Shown: positions 45,291-58,500 of the stretch, piece after piece | Layout of the letters: each line of letters begins with the position of its first letter | Position numbering within the stretch: the stretch's first letter is position 1 | Source of the DNA: Branchiostoma floridae | Lineage: Eukaryota; Chordata; Leptocardii; Amphioxiformes; Branchiostomatidae | Reading direction: 5' to 3' | NCBI RefSeq assembly: GCF_000003815.2 | Contig: NC_049985.1 | Location: 14,642,343 to 14,706,342, forward strand | Length of the DNA: 64,000 nt | The notes under the pieces: generated by a model | Seen by the model: only the letters and a program-made list of their open reading frames with translations | Database searches by the model: none | Told to the model about the DNA's origin: nothing | Translations under genes and position numbers: made by a program

Positions 45291-45535
45291 CGATAATTAA
45301 TCAGAAACAGTGTTTTGAGAAGTATCAAATAGGGTTAAATCTCATTTTTGCTCAATACATTCGTATTGCAGTTTATTGGCGAAATTCGTAGCCTAAGTAT
45401 GGTCTATATATAGAGGTTATTTTAATGGTTTAGAGATGAATAAGTGTTTTGTCAGCTTGTGCTATCCATGTTGTAGATTTGATTTTGCATGTGTGCTGTA
45501 GTGACGTGACAAAATACAAGTTCACCCATAGAATG

Positions 45536-45740
45536 TTAGACATTCAGGTACGCCAGATGATAAAAAAAAATGCGTTACTCAAGCAACTGGATTTAATTTT
45601 GGAAACGTTTCGACGTTTCAGATACATCCCCTACATTTCAGTGTCACTGACGAAAGTTAGTGGATCCTTCCTGAAACGTCTCATGATTCTCATCGTTTCC
45701 AAATCATATCCAGTTACTCGAGTAACTTTTTTTGGCGTTA
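45536..45740. mobile_element. Short foldback element, same family as 4004-5503
   Basis: 'gttactcaagcaactggatt' at the left and 'ccagttactcgagtaac' at the right form the arms. Between them lies 'gtgtcactgacgaaa' and GAAACGTC, the hammerhead-like core, here with a broken central stem. Confidence 0.8.
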
Positions 45741-48299
45741 TTGTAGTATGTATGGATATTGTTATGCTATGACATTCTAGATCTATGCAGACTATAAGTA
45801 AGATTGTCAGCAGAACTTTGTGGAAAGGTACATGTGTATATGAAATTACAGGCTACAATGTGCACTTATAACAGCAAATCTAGACTACTTGATAACACGT
45901 ATATTGCAAAATCATATCCAGTTACTTGGAAAATGAGAAGGAAAGCATTTTGCAGAAAAAAAGAAACACAGGGACAAAACATATATCATCACTATTTCTC
46001 TATTTTACAACAAGATGTCAGGTGCCATCGCAATCATTGTAATTAAAGTTCGAAAGATCAAGGGTTTACAGAGCCTGTGATCTCAGCAGGGATAACCTTC
46101 TGCTGTTTGTTTGATGTTTTGAAGCTTAAGTCACCTGGAGATTTCCAGCATGCGAATCATAGTCTCTTGTAAAGACTTAAGGGTGACTTAGTGTTCCTTT
46201 GCAGCTTGTGATGGCCGCCAGTACGATATACAAATGTTTTCTCTGTGAGAGACCAATCAAAGGTGACTTTTTAACAGTTATTGTCTAGACCAATACTATG
46301 GCTCATTGGCAGGCGTATTTTGTTTGTGTCTAAGGGGCCTTCAACTTTGACATATTACATACGATGCATTTCAAACTGGGAACCAGCTTCTTCGTCTTTA
46401 CTTAGTTTAAAAGATGATGTAACAAGATGGTACTCAGTCTGTAGGAACTAATCTCAAAGCTGATCATGCGGGAGTATAAGATATAATATCATAAGCTGGT
46501 GGCCAGTCAAACTCCTCTGCCGGGTAAACTCCTTCCCCAGCTTATGATACTACTATTAAGCCATCGCAAGATCTTCTTGGAGATTATGTAGGAACCCCCA
46601 TGACACGTTTCTACTTGCTTGTTCTTACCAACGTCTAAAATTGAATAAAGTATAGCTGTAAATTGCAATGCACAAACTGTCTTCTTATTTCGTAATAAAA
46701 AGATAGGGAGAGTCACTATAAGCAAAAAAACGCACACAAAAAACGCCTGTAGGCCTTTTTAAAAACATCGAAAGCTTCAAAGGGAATCAAAACAAATGAC
46801 ATTTTAATAGTAATACTCTGTGTCCCTGCGTTCAGAATTAAATTCATATTTATAATTTCTTACATTATGACATTACATACACCATACAAACATAGTCATA
46901 AACCTACATGATAAGAAAAAGGACAGATGAAAATAACAGTCTAGACATATCGTTGGTCTGTCCTTTAACGCTAACCAATTATCCCAGAGATAATCATTTA
47001 CACATATTGGCATCTTTGTTTCAGTTTATTTCAGTTATTTTGAAATTATTGAAAGTTGGGTTTGATGGCTTGTACGAAACAGGTATGAACAAGAGATAGC
47101 GAACCCAGAAGTTGCGCTGCAGTACCAAGGGAAGCCGCTAGGGGCCCAAAATCTAATCATTTCCAGCTTTTATCACGCACTACCAACACACCAAGTATAA
47201 AACCAATTCACCAAGCCTTTCTTGAGTTATCTTGTTTACACGCAGACAAACGCAGGGTAAAATATAACATCCATGACATGGAGGTAATAACATATTTGGC
47301 GATAAGAATACGTTGTAATAGCTAGTGCCCCCTAGTATGATGTTTTGGGTAGACAAAATATATCACTAATATAATGTCCCGATCAGGACCAAATCTTGTT
47401 TCTCCACCAGATACTAAATTGGTTCATCATGGCACGTTGCAATAGGTGCTCAATTGTGTTTTTTTTTATGACAGATATTCCATTGATCACTTTCTACAAA
47501 GTGTACTTTTCTTTTTGATGGCAAGGGAACGATGGATGATTTTATGTTCAATTCATATTTGATGAAATGAGTCTGGAAATGTGTCTACATAACATGGCGT
47601 CCTTGTAACGATGTGACCGAATGATACCTTGTATGTAGGCACGCGCATATGCTGACGTGTCGGCATGCGCATATGCTGACGTGTCGGCTTGGCACATCTT
47701 CTATGGAACAACATTACATATGCATTATAATAAGCAGAATTTGACATTTGTCTGGAGCTGGTTTTACAAGGGCTTAGACGCGGTTTTTGCTCAGTGATAC
47801 GTACATGTACGTTTGCAACACCTACTGGCGGGCGTTTTATCAACACTGTGATGCTGTCAACAAACTAAGGTATTTCTGTTTGCCTTTCGTTTTTATTTCA
47901 TTTCCAAAAAGAAATTGTTTCTCTTTTCTTGTCCTCCCGTTGATACCCTAAGCTTGTAGCAAAAGTAAAACAAAATTTAAAAGTCCAGCACCGTTTCGTA
48001 AAGGGTGTCCATCATCTCAAACAAAATCTAACGAAGAGTTCGCGAAAATATATACGACTCTGTCTGTTTAGGTATCATATATGATGAATAGCCTAATCTC
48101 TACATACTATTGATGTTACGAATGCGTTAAGTTATAATAATTATTATACAACTGGAATTTGTAAGACAGTAAGATCTTATTGTGGGCTTTACTTTTCGTC
48201 ATGCGTCTCTGATAGCAACAAACAATAGATATATTTTCATCACGCGGGAACATCACAGAAGAACATTTGAACCAGGCCGTTCCCACAAATAAGATCTTT

Positions 48300-48440
48300 G
48301 GCGTAACTGATAGAGTGTTGTGCTCTAGACTCTAGAGGACCAGGGTTCAATACTCGCCTTGCCCCCGACGTTGTGACCTTCACACGAGAATCGCAATATG
48401 CCGGAATGTCGTCTGAATAAAATTCTTTGTATATTCCTGG
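48300..48440 (+). mobile_element. tRNA-like SINE fragment
   Basis: 'ggcgtaactgatagagtgtt' (A-box-like) and 'gggttcaatactc' (B-box-like) are spaced as in a tRNA. The body is short or diverged. Confidence 0.6.
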
Positions 48441-49569
48441 AAATCCTTAGTGTCTTCTAGAAATTCTCATTGTATTCCAGATGTGTGCTTATTCTCGGGC
48501 CATGCCGAATGTTTTTGTCATGCTCATACTTTCGAAGTGCATTTGAGGTGGATAAGTATCGAACGGCATTCAAAGTGTTTTCTAACTATCTTAACTAAAT
48601 TTAGTAACTACAGTACGACCGCATTCTAAGGCATGCCAATATCATTTGTAACATTTTGATCTCATTCGATGGAGAACCGGCCGGCCACAATAATAAACTC
48701 AGATATCTTGAATGTAATTTACTACGAATACCCATGAATATACAATCATTTTCATATAGACGGCATTCCAGCTTATTCCAACTCTCGTGTGAAGAGGTAC
48801 GACTTATTTTAAATTAGTGCATTTGGAATTCCCGCCCGATGTGGCACGAATTTTGCAAATTCTTCATTCCGGCTGGTTCTGCTTGATTCCTGCTGATTCG
48901 GTTTCAGTGTGAATGCCCCATTCGGAAAGACAACCTTCCTCACTCCACCTATGTGTAAATATGGGTTCGGTCGGGGAGGACCGCCTTTAGTACCTTCTAT
49001 GTGTACTTTGTATATGGCACTGTTGGATTGAGTTACTAACTTTAGTGCACGTTTATGAAGTTTAGACATCAATAAAACAATGTTCAAACAATATTAAAAT
49101 TCAAAGGACAATAACTTTTTATTTATATTTGTATTATCTTACCATAAGGAACTATATAAACATGATTTACATTTGAGTGACGATCCTTAATTAGGAGATA
49201 GTGAATTGACATGTTCAAAAATGATTTTCCAGTTAGCTATGCTTGCTTTGAATTGTTCTGCCAGTTCATTCTAGTGATGCTGAAGAAGAGTGATGGATGT
49301 CATTCGAAGTAAAGCTCCGTTTTACAATCCAGTTGTAGAGATTTAATTTTTTTGAATAACTTGAGTGCAGTGCCACATTGTCATCGTCTGCCCCAAAGCA
49401 AATTAAAAATATGAGATTATTGGCAAGCATCCTTCATGACAGATAATATTTTCTAGACCTGTGATCATACTATGAAGCTAAGGAAATCATGGGCTTTATC
49501 TATATTGGGATATGTCACAATGATATTTTGTTGCTAGGAGACAAATTTCGGTACAAGAGCAAGAGAAAA

Positions 49570-52500
49570 ATGCTCGGCCGTGCGTTCACTAAAATATGGA
49601 GGCATAAGGACTCTGAAAACCACTATTATCTGGACCTTGAGGGATTTAAGTCTAAGGGCCCTACCCAGGAAGACAATGTCGCGTATTGTCCGGAACAAGA
49701 CGCGTCGTCCACCGATCGCGAGGACTCCAACGACTCCAACGTCTACGAACATCCCGAGGAGGTTAGCTTTGGTTACAAAGCTCGAGGTACGTCTAGATAC
49801 AGCTTAAAACGCAAAACAACAAGAATATCAGCATTTTGAATATATATATATATATATATATGTTCATTGTTATGCAATTGTAGTCTATGTAGTTACATAT
49901 TCATGTCTTGATATCATTATTTGCATATATAGAGTGTATTCATTGATTAATTGATTGATTGATTAATATCCGCACGATGATGATGATGTGCATTATGATA
50001 TATTGTTTTTACACCGTTGTCATTGTGCATGTCCTGTTACATTTTTTTACTTTGTTGTAACAAAGCTAAAATGAGTAGAAAATTGTCTGTTGCGGAACCC
50101 CGACGAAACCCCTCGTACAAGTCATTGCCTGTAGAAATATATTGCTAATGCACTTAAAGGGTTGAAGATGAATCGTTGAATAGCAGTTTTGCAAAAAGGA
50201 AAGAAAGATGTTTGAGAACGATTCTGCATGCCAACACAAAGTACATTGATATCTGTATCTATCTAAATATTGAAAATGGCGGCATCTAACGTTATGAATA
50301 AAAGCATAAGAGATTATATGGTACGCCGAAGAAGGTAAACGAATAGACAACCAGGTAATACGTTTTGCCAGAGCAGTTACGTATTCTCAAGCAGCTGGAT
50401 ATGATTTTGGAAACGGTCATACCTTTCAAGCAGCATCCAATATATTTCCTGAGTGACACTGACGAAAAATAGTAGAGTCCATCTGACACGATTGACCGTT
50501 TCAAAAACCATATCCAGTTGCTTGAGTAACTGCTATTTGGCACATTCTATGGTAGTAATAACTACTTATAAATGTGATTATATTGGGCTCTCATATTGCT
50601 GTGAATGGTTATAGTTTGAACCAGATACCTCAGTGGGATCCCAATACCAAATGAATTTTTTCATCATGAGCAGTTTTATGCTTTTGTTTGTCATTATTGT
50701 TTGATTTTCCAGTTAGCACAAAGGGAGGGATCCACCGTACACACAAGCCATAACAGTTATTATGTTTTTCCGAAGGAGAAAACATATTGTTTTTGCTGGT
50801 GTGTCTTTCCTCCAAGCAGAACAGGTTTACGGAAAAGGCTGGGCTGTGCACCAGACTTGTTTGCCCAGGCTGTCTACGTGGGCTGGCAATCACTCAGATT
50901 CCCCCTTTCATAGCCCCATTGTTTTCACCCGCATACACTACTTTGGGGCAAGCCTAATGGTATAACTTTGTATGCGATTAGCTGGACATAAGGCTAGAGA
51001 GAAAACATTCTGCGTTTTTTTAAAAAATGTTGCCTTTTCTGCCTAAATCCATTTTACATCATACATCACAGAGTTTGCCTGGCAGATGTGGAATGCGGGG
51101 GTATTAAGCGCAGCCTATCGTCTTCTGCTAGCCTTTGGAGTTTTTGTAATCATAATCATTGCCCTCAGCGTCATTCAGTTCAAGCCTGGACAGAAAGTAA
51201 GCCAGCAAGACTTCTCTTGTTTTCATGAAATAAACTCTGCCTCCAAAGAAGACATCAAACCTCCCAGTAAAGAATGTAGAATCATATGCATGCATATAAA
51301 TAGCTGTATAGAATAGACGCTTGTTACTTTTTACCGTCTGTACTCTTGCAATTAGCCTAGGGCCATGAATTTGCAAATGAACAAATCATTATATGATAAA
51401 TCATGTTTGTGGGATTTTTAGGATTTTAATCATGTACTCTGTACATCTCTAACATTTTGTATGACCATTAATTCTTACTTCATACATCTTCAAATGATTA
51501 ACTGTTGACAAAATGTTACATTATGTATTTGTTATTGTCTGTATGTTAATTGTATTATGTCCCCACGGAAAAATCTATTTATCCACCAGTATCTTGTTGG
51601 CTACAATTCTTTAATGTATGAAGGTTTGAATAAGACCTATTATTTGTTTATCAAGGAATCTCCATTAGTGTTGAAATACATCCTCTACTCTCCCTAAAGT
51701 CCTCATGGATAAAATACAAAAATTATAACTACTATTTTCGAATGGTTTTCTCATTAACACTTAGAATATTCTAGTTATAATACAATGAATTACACATTCA
51801 ACATGAATCAATTATATAATGTAACGATATCAAATCGTGAAATAATAACCTGTATTATCATATACTGGGTTTCGGGGGGTAAATTACATAATCCCATCAC
51901 CATCTATTGTAATATTTTCCATGATATATCAAAATTCTTCCTCGACTGTAGGAGAGTGAAGATGTCGCACTGATGTTGGCTAATCTGACAATGCCGTACA
52001 CCAGTACTGCATGGTTGATGACATCCCCCCGGAATTACAGCGTGACCATTGTCCGTGTAACTGGACTCTCTACACCACCTTCAGGACGACCAGCGGTAGA
52101 GTCAGTTACAAAGACCGATGGGAACGCAGGAACTGGCTTGCTAACCACCGTCGCGCCCCTGCCAACCACAGGTAGGCTATCTTGATAATATTATGATAAG
52201 AACTTCATTGCACAACAGTTGCATAGAGTACAGTGTATGACCTTCTTTTCTTTGGGTTTAGAAATTATTTTATTCTGCTACAATATTTCTGTGTTTTATC
52301 TTTTCAATGCATTTTTGTCAAATTATGTAGTCTCTGATTTAGCTAGAATCTTGGCATAGCTAACATGTATGCAGAGAGCATTTGAATGATGTTGAGTTGA
52401 TTAACCATTCAATTTCCTTGTTCTTCACACAGACATCAATGTATGTGCCAAGAACCCATGTCAACATGGACGCTGTGTGAACAAAGATGGCGGATATAAA

Positions 52501-55500
52501 TGTATCTGCTCACCTGGATGGACTGGACAGAACTGTCACGAAGGCAAATATACGTCAGACGTAAACTAGAAATATAGATTTCTGTTTTCATTTCCATGCA
52601 GAGACATTCTGGGTGTTTTCGTTTTCAAATCTTATCTCACATTTGTCTCACAGGTGTCAATGAATGCACAAAGAAACCATGCCAACATGGCCGCTGTGTG
52701 AACAAAGATGGCGGATACTCCTGTGTCTGCTCTCCTGGATGGACTGGACAGAATTGTCAGCAAGGTGGGTTTATGCCGTACTTTGACAGGAAATGTTTGT
52801 GCTTTTTTTGTAATAGAGACATAGGTTGGTCCAGTTTCTTAATATTGTTTCCTATTTGTCTCACAGACATCAATGAATGTACCAGGAAGCCGTGCCAACA
52901 TGGATACTGTGTGAACAAAGATGGCGGGTACAATTGTACATGCGCGCCTGGATGGACTGGACAGAACTGTCAGCAAGGTAAATATGTGCCACACACAGAC
53001 TAGAAAGTTAACAGCTTTTCTAATCTTTTTGTCTACTTGGCAGCTTCCCCGGTTGCTTTAAAGCGAACTTTGAAGAGGGTCTTTGCATACATGTAAACAT
53101 TGCATTTAGTGCAATTACCAAGAGGTTTGTTTTCTTCATCACACAGACATCAATGAATGTGCCAAGAGACCATGTCAACATGGACACTGTGCGAACAAAG
53201 ATGGTGGATACAATTGTATCTGCTCACTTGGATGGACTGGAAAGAACTGTCAGCAAGGTGAATATGTGCACAGACTAGAAAGGAAATAGCTTTTCTAATC
53301 TTGTTTCACGTCAAAAGATTCATGGATGTTCCGTAATATTGTTTCACATTTGACCCACAGACATCAACGAATGTACCCGGAACCCATGTCAACATGGACG
53401 CTGTGTGAACAAAGATGGCGGATACAAATGTACCTGCTCACCCGGATGGACTGGACAGAACTGTCAGCAAGGTGAGCACCTTTTGTCTAATTTCCTCTAG
53501 TTGATCTGAAACATAGTTTGAAGAAGGTTCATGCCTAGCTTGTAAACACTATGATTGAGTGCTACAAAGACTTGTTTTCTTTATCATACAGACATCAATG
53601 AGTGTGTCAAGACCCCATGCCAACATGGACGCTGTGTGAACAAAGATGGCGGATACAAATGTACCTGCTCACCCGGATGGGCTGGACAGAACTGTCAGCG
53701 AGGTGAGCATGCACCTTTTGTCTAATTTCCTCTAGTTGATCTGAAACATAGTTTGAAGAAGGTTCATGCCTAGCTTGTAAACACTATGATTGAGTGCTAC
53801 AAAGACTTGTTTTCTTTATCATACAGACATCAATGAGTGTGTCAAGACCCCATGCCAACATGGACGCTGTGTGAACAAAGATGGCGGATACAAATGTACC
53901 TGCTCACCTGGATGGGCTGGACAGAACTGTCAGCGAGGTGAGCATGCACCTTTTGTCTAATTTCCTCTAGTTGATCTGAAACATAGTTTGAAGAAGGTTT
54001 ATGCCTAGCTTGTAAACACTATGATTGAGTGCTACAAAGACTTGTTTTCTTTATCATACAGACATCAATGAGTGTGTCAAGACCCCATGCCAACATGGAC
54101 GCTGTGTGAACAAAGATGGCGGATACAAATGTACCTGCTCACCTGGATGGGCTGGACAGAACTGTCAGCAAGGTGAGCATGCACCTTTTGTCTACTTTCC
54201 AGGTTTTCCTCTAGTTGATTAGAACCATAGCTTGAAGAAGGTAAACATTATGATTGTGTGCCACAACATTTGTTTTCTTTATCACACAGACATCAATGAG
54301 TGTGACAAGAAACCATGTCAGCATGGACGCTGTGTGAACAAAGATGGCGGATACACCTGTGTCTGTCCACCTGGATGGACTGGACAGAACTGTCAGCAAG
54401 GTGAACTGCATGTCATAATAGAAATAGATTTCTGTTTTCCTCTGTAGAAGAGACATATAGAGGGGATCCAGTTTGCTAAAACTGTTTCTTTGTTTGTCTG
54501 TTCGAACCTTTGTTTATTCATGAAAGCTCAAATCGGCCTGCAGGCCGCTTTTCTTTGAGGTCATGAGGGAAGAGGCAAGGGTCAAACAACGTAGATAACA
54601 GAGATATAGTTTACGTCATTAAAGTCCTCATGAGTTTTATAAGTCTATATACACAATTTTACATACATGATACAAAAGACATAATAGCTAGGGATTCGAG
54701 TCCATTTCACACTTGTCTCACAGATATCAACGAATGTACCCGGAACCCATGCCAACATGGACGCTGTGTGAACAAAGATAGCGGATATAAATGTATCTGC
54801 TCACTTGGATGGACTGGACAGAACTGTCAGCAAGGTGAATATGTGCCACACACAGAATAGAAAGTAAATAGCTTTTTTAATCTTGTTTCTCGTCAAACGA
54901 TTCATGGATGTTCTCTAATCTTGTTTCACATTTGACCCACAGACATCAACGAATGTACCAGGAACCCTTGTCAACATGGAAGCTGTGTGAACAAAGATGG
55001 CGGATACAAATGTACCTGCTCACCTGGATGGACTGGACAGAACTGTCAGCAAGGTGAGCACATTTTGTCTAATTTCCTCTAGTTTATCTGAAACATAGTT
55101 TTATACCTAGCTTGAAACACTATGATTGAGTGCCACAAAGACTTGTTTTATTTATCATACAGACGTCAATGAATGTGTCAACACCCCGTGTCAACATGGC
55201 TACTGTGAGATCAAAGATGGCGGATACAAATGTACCTGCTCCCCTGGATGGACTGGACAGAACTGTCAGCAAGGTCAGCACCTTTTGTCTACTTTCCATG
55301 TTTTCCTCTAGTTGATTAGAAACCTAGTTTGAAGAAGCTTATTATAATTGTGTGCCACAACATTTGTTTCTCTATCACACAGGCATCAATGAGTGTGACA
55401 AGAGCCCATGTCAACATGGACGCTGTGTGAACAAAGATGGCGGATACACCTGTGTCTGCTCACCTGGATGGACTGGACAGAACTGTCAGCAAGGTCAGCA

Positions 55501-58500
55501 CCTTTTGTTTACTTTCCGTGTTTTCCTCTAGTTGATTAGAAACCTAGTTTGAATAAGCTTATTATGATTGTGTGCCACAACATTTGTTTCTTTATCACAC
55601 AGACATCAATGAGTGTGACAAGAGCCCATGTCAAAATGGACGCTGTGTGAACAAAGATGGCGGATACACCTGTGTCTGTCCACCTGGATGGACTGGACAG
55701 AACTGTCAGCGAGGTGAATGCATGTCGTAATAGAAATCCTGTCAGGATTTTAATATTAAACTCGTTGTATGATAGCATACTGACCTTCCACCTACTCCAA
55801 TCTTTTAATTAAGCTATTGCTATATTGTATAGATCAATCCCTTTCATATCCGTATAGTTGCATGACACCTTTTAATTATTGATTATCTTATTGTATTATA
55901 TTGTATGAATTCTTTGTATGTTCGTCCGTATTTTTGTAGGGTCTGCCGCTACCAGCCCAAAGCTGCCTAGGCAGACCCTTGTAATGACTTGTCTCATCGT
56001 CAATAAAGAAAGAAAGAAAGAAAGAAAAGATTTCTGTTTTCCTCTGTAGAAGAGACATATAGGGGATCCAGTTTGCTAAAACTCAACAGTTTCTTTGCTT
56101 GTCTGTTCGAACCTTTGTTTATTCATGAAAGCTCAGAGATACAGTTTACGTCATTAAAGTCCTAATGAGTTTTATAAGTCTATACACACAATTTTGCATA
56201 CATGGTACAAAAGACATAATAGCTAGGGACATGATTCGAGTCCATTTCACACTTGTCTCACAGATATCAACGAATGTACCATGAACCCATGTCAACATGG
56301 ACGCTGTGTGAACAAAGATGGTGGATACAAATGTACCTGCTCACCCGGATGGACTGGACAGAACTGTCAGCAAGGTGAGAAACTTTTGTCTTCTTTCCAT
56401 GTTTTCCCTCTAGTTGGTTTCCAACATAGTTTGAAGAGTGCCACAAAGTTTTGTTTTCTTTATAACACAGACATTAAGTGTGCCAAGACCCCTTGCCGAC
56501 ATGGACGCTGTGTGAACAAAGATGGCGGATACACATGTGTCTGCTTACCTGGATGGACTGGACAGAACTGTCAGCAAAGTAAGTACCTTTGTCTACTTTC
56601 CAGGATTTTCCTGTAGTTGATTACAAACATAGTTTGAAGAAGTTAAACATTATGTTGGGTGCCATAAAGTTTTATTTTCTTTATCATACAGACATCAATG
56701 AGTGTGCCAAGAAACCATGCCAACATGGACGCTGTGTGAACAAAAATGGCAGATACAAATGTACCTGCTCACCTGGATGGACTGGACAGAACTGTCAGCG
56801 AGGTGAATATGTGCCGTACTAGAAGTAGATTTGTGTATTCTTCTGTAGAAGACACGGACAACCCAGTTTTCTAATACTTTTTCACATTTATCTCACAGAT
56901 ATCAACGAATGTACCAGGAAGCCATGTGGACATGGACGCTGTGTGAATAAAGATGGCGGATACAAATGTACCTGCTCACCTGGATGGACTGGACCATAAG
57001 GCATCTAGNNNNNNNNNNNNNNNNNNNNNNNNNNNNNNNNNNNNNNNNNNNNNNNNNNNNNNNNNNNNNNNNNNNNNNNNNNNNNNNNNNNNNNNNNNNN
57101 NNNNNNNNNNNNNNNNNNNNNNNNNNNNNNNNNNNNNNNNNNNNNNNNNNNNNNNNNNNNNNNNNNNNNNNNNNNNNTTGAATAATATTTATTACTAGCA
57201 TGTAAACACTGTGATTGAGTACCACAAGTGTTGTTTTCTTTATCACATAGACATCAATGAGTGTGCCAGGAACCCTTGTCAACATGGACGCTGTGTGAAC
57301 AAAGATGGCGGATACAAATGTCAGCAAGGTGAATATGTGCCGTACTAGAAGTAGATTTATGTATTCCTCTGTAGAAGAGACATGCGGAGAATACAGTTTC
57401 CTTATACTATTTCACATTTGTCAACTTTGCAGCTCAGTTTCTTGCAGCTTTGAGTCCATTCGACAGAGGTAAACACATCTGACGTTGACACCACAAACAG
57501 GACAGAAACCTAGATTTGACTTGTATGAATTATATGCAAAAAGTCATTTGTAGAAACGCCACCAAAAGTGGTATTAGATGGTAACGCACTAATCTATCGA
57601 TATTTCCTTTCAGCCGAATGTCCGTCTGGGTGGAGCGGACATGGCGACCATTGCTACAAGTTGATGAAGGCCAAGGTCACTTGGACTGCAGCAAAGTCAA
57701 AGTGTGAACGTCTTGGTGCAGAGCTGGCCTCTGTGAAGGACAAAAAAGAGAACGACTTCATCGCAGGTCTAGTTGTTGGCGGTGAGTGATGAACAGATAC
57801 TCTCACCTCTGCTTTAACATCAATTCTCATAATTCCACCGGGTACCATAATACCGCCACATCTAAAAAAACAATGCTACAGAGGCCTTCTCGGTATTATC
57901 TTGTACATCTAAAATATCTATATCTGAAGTGTATATACATCAGGATTACTGATGCAGCATTGGTACACCTCTTTAAATCATTTCAAATTCATGTATCTTT
58001 TCTCATGTGGCGGTAGTATGGCACCTGGTGGAATCATGAGAGTTCATATTACAGCACTTAACACTTTATGTTAACATCAAACAAAAGGTCTACACGTGCA
58101 TGGTCCTTTTAAATCCATATCGCATATTTCACTCTTGTTAACTCTCTCCAACGCAAAGAAATGTAGACTGCCTGCTTTCCCTGATCCGTTACACTCCGAT
58201 GTGACAACCTCTGCAAGTTGTTTCTGTATTCGCCTGTAACGAAAGCTAACTGATTTGGCAGAGTTGTAAATTTTTAACTGTCGCGGTCAATCTTCGTCAG
58301 TCAATTGTACGGAAGTAAAATATATATCAAAAACGATTTCACAAATCAATTGCTCAAATAGTTTTCCCGCGAATTTTTCCATTGAATATCTTTCGATATA
58401 TCATACACGGCTTCAAAATGTTTGGAATATCTTCTGATTTGGTAAAACAATTTACAAAGTTAAAACCAAGATCGAAAAGTTTAAGCTATGAAATATCCAT

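Larger units (their letters stand above)
45291..49480. other. Intergenic region between the NHL and EGF-lectin genes
   Basis: No supported exon. It holds the foldback at 45.5 kb, a half-copy end at 45903-45931, a hairpin-forming segment at 46465-46560 ('atcataagctgg' / 'ccagcttatgat'), a partial copy of the 750-bp repeat (47045-47290), a tRNA-like SINE head (48300-48440), and the 5' flank that is duplicated at 63.2 kb. Confidence 0.6.

Noticed and set aside
49489-49569. Upstream in-frame ATG as the start of the EGF-lectin gene
   Set aside because: The duplicated 5' end at 63.9 kb has indels in this stretch that break the frame, while the later ATG aligns.
52433-57328. CRISPR-like regular spacing of repeats
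   Set aside because: The repeats are coding EGF exons with introns, of variable spacing, in a eukaryotic gene.
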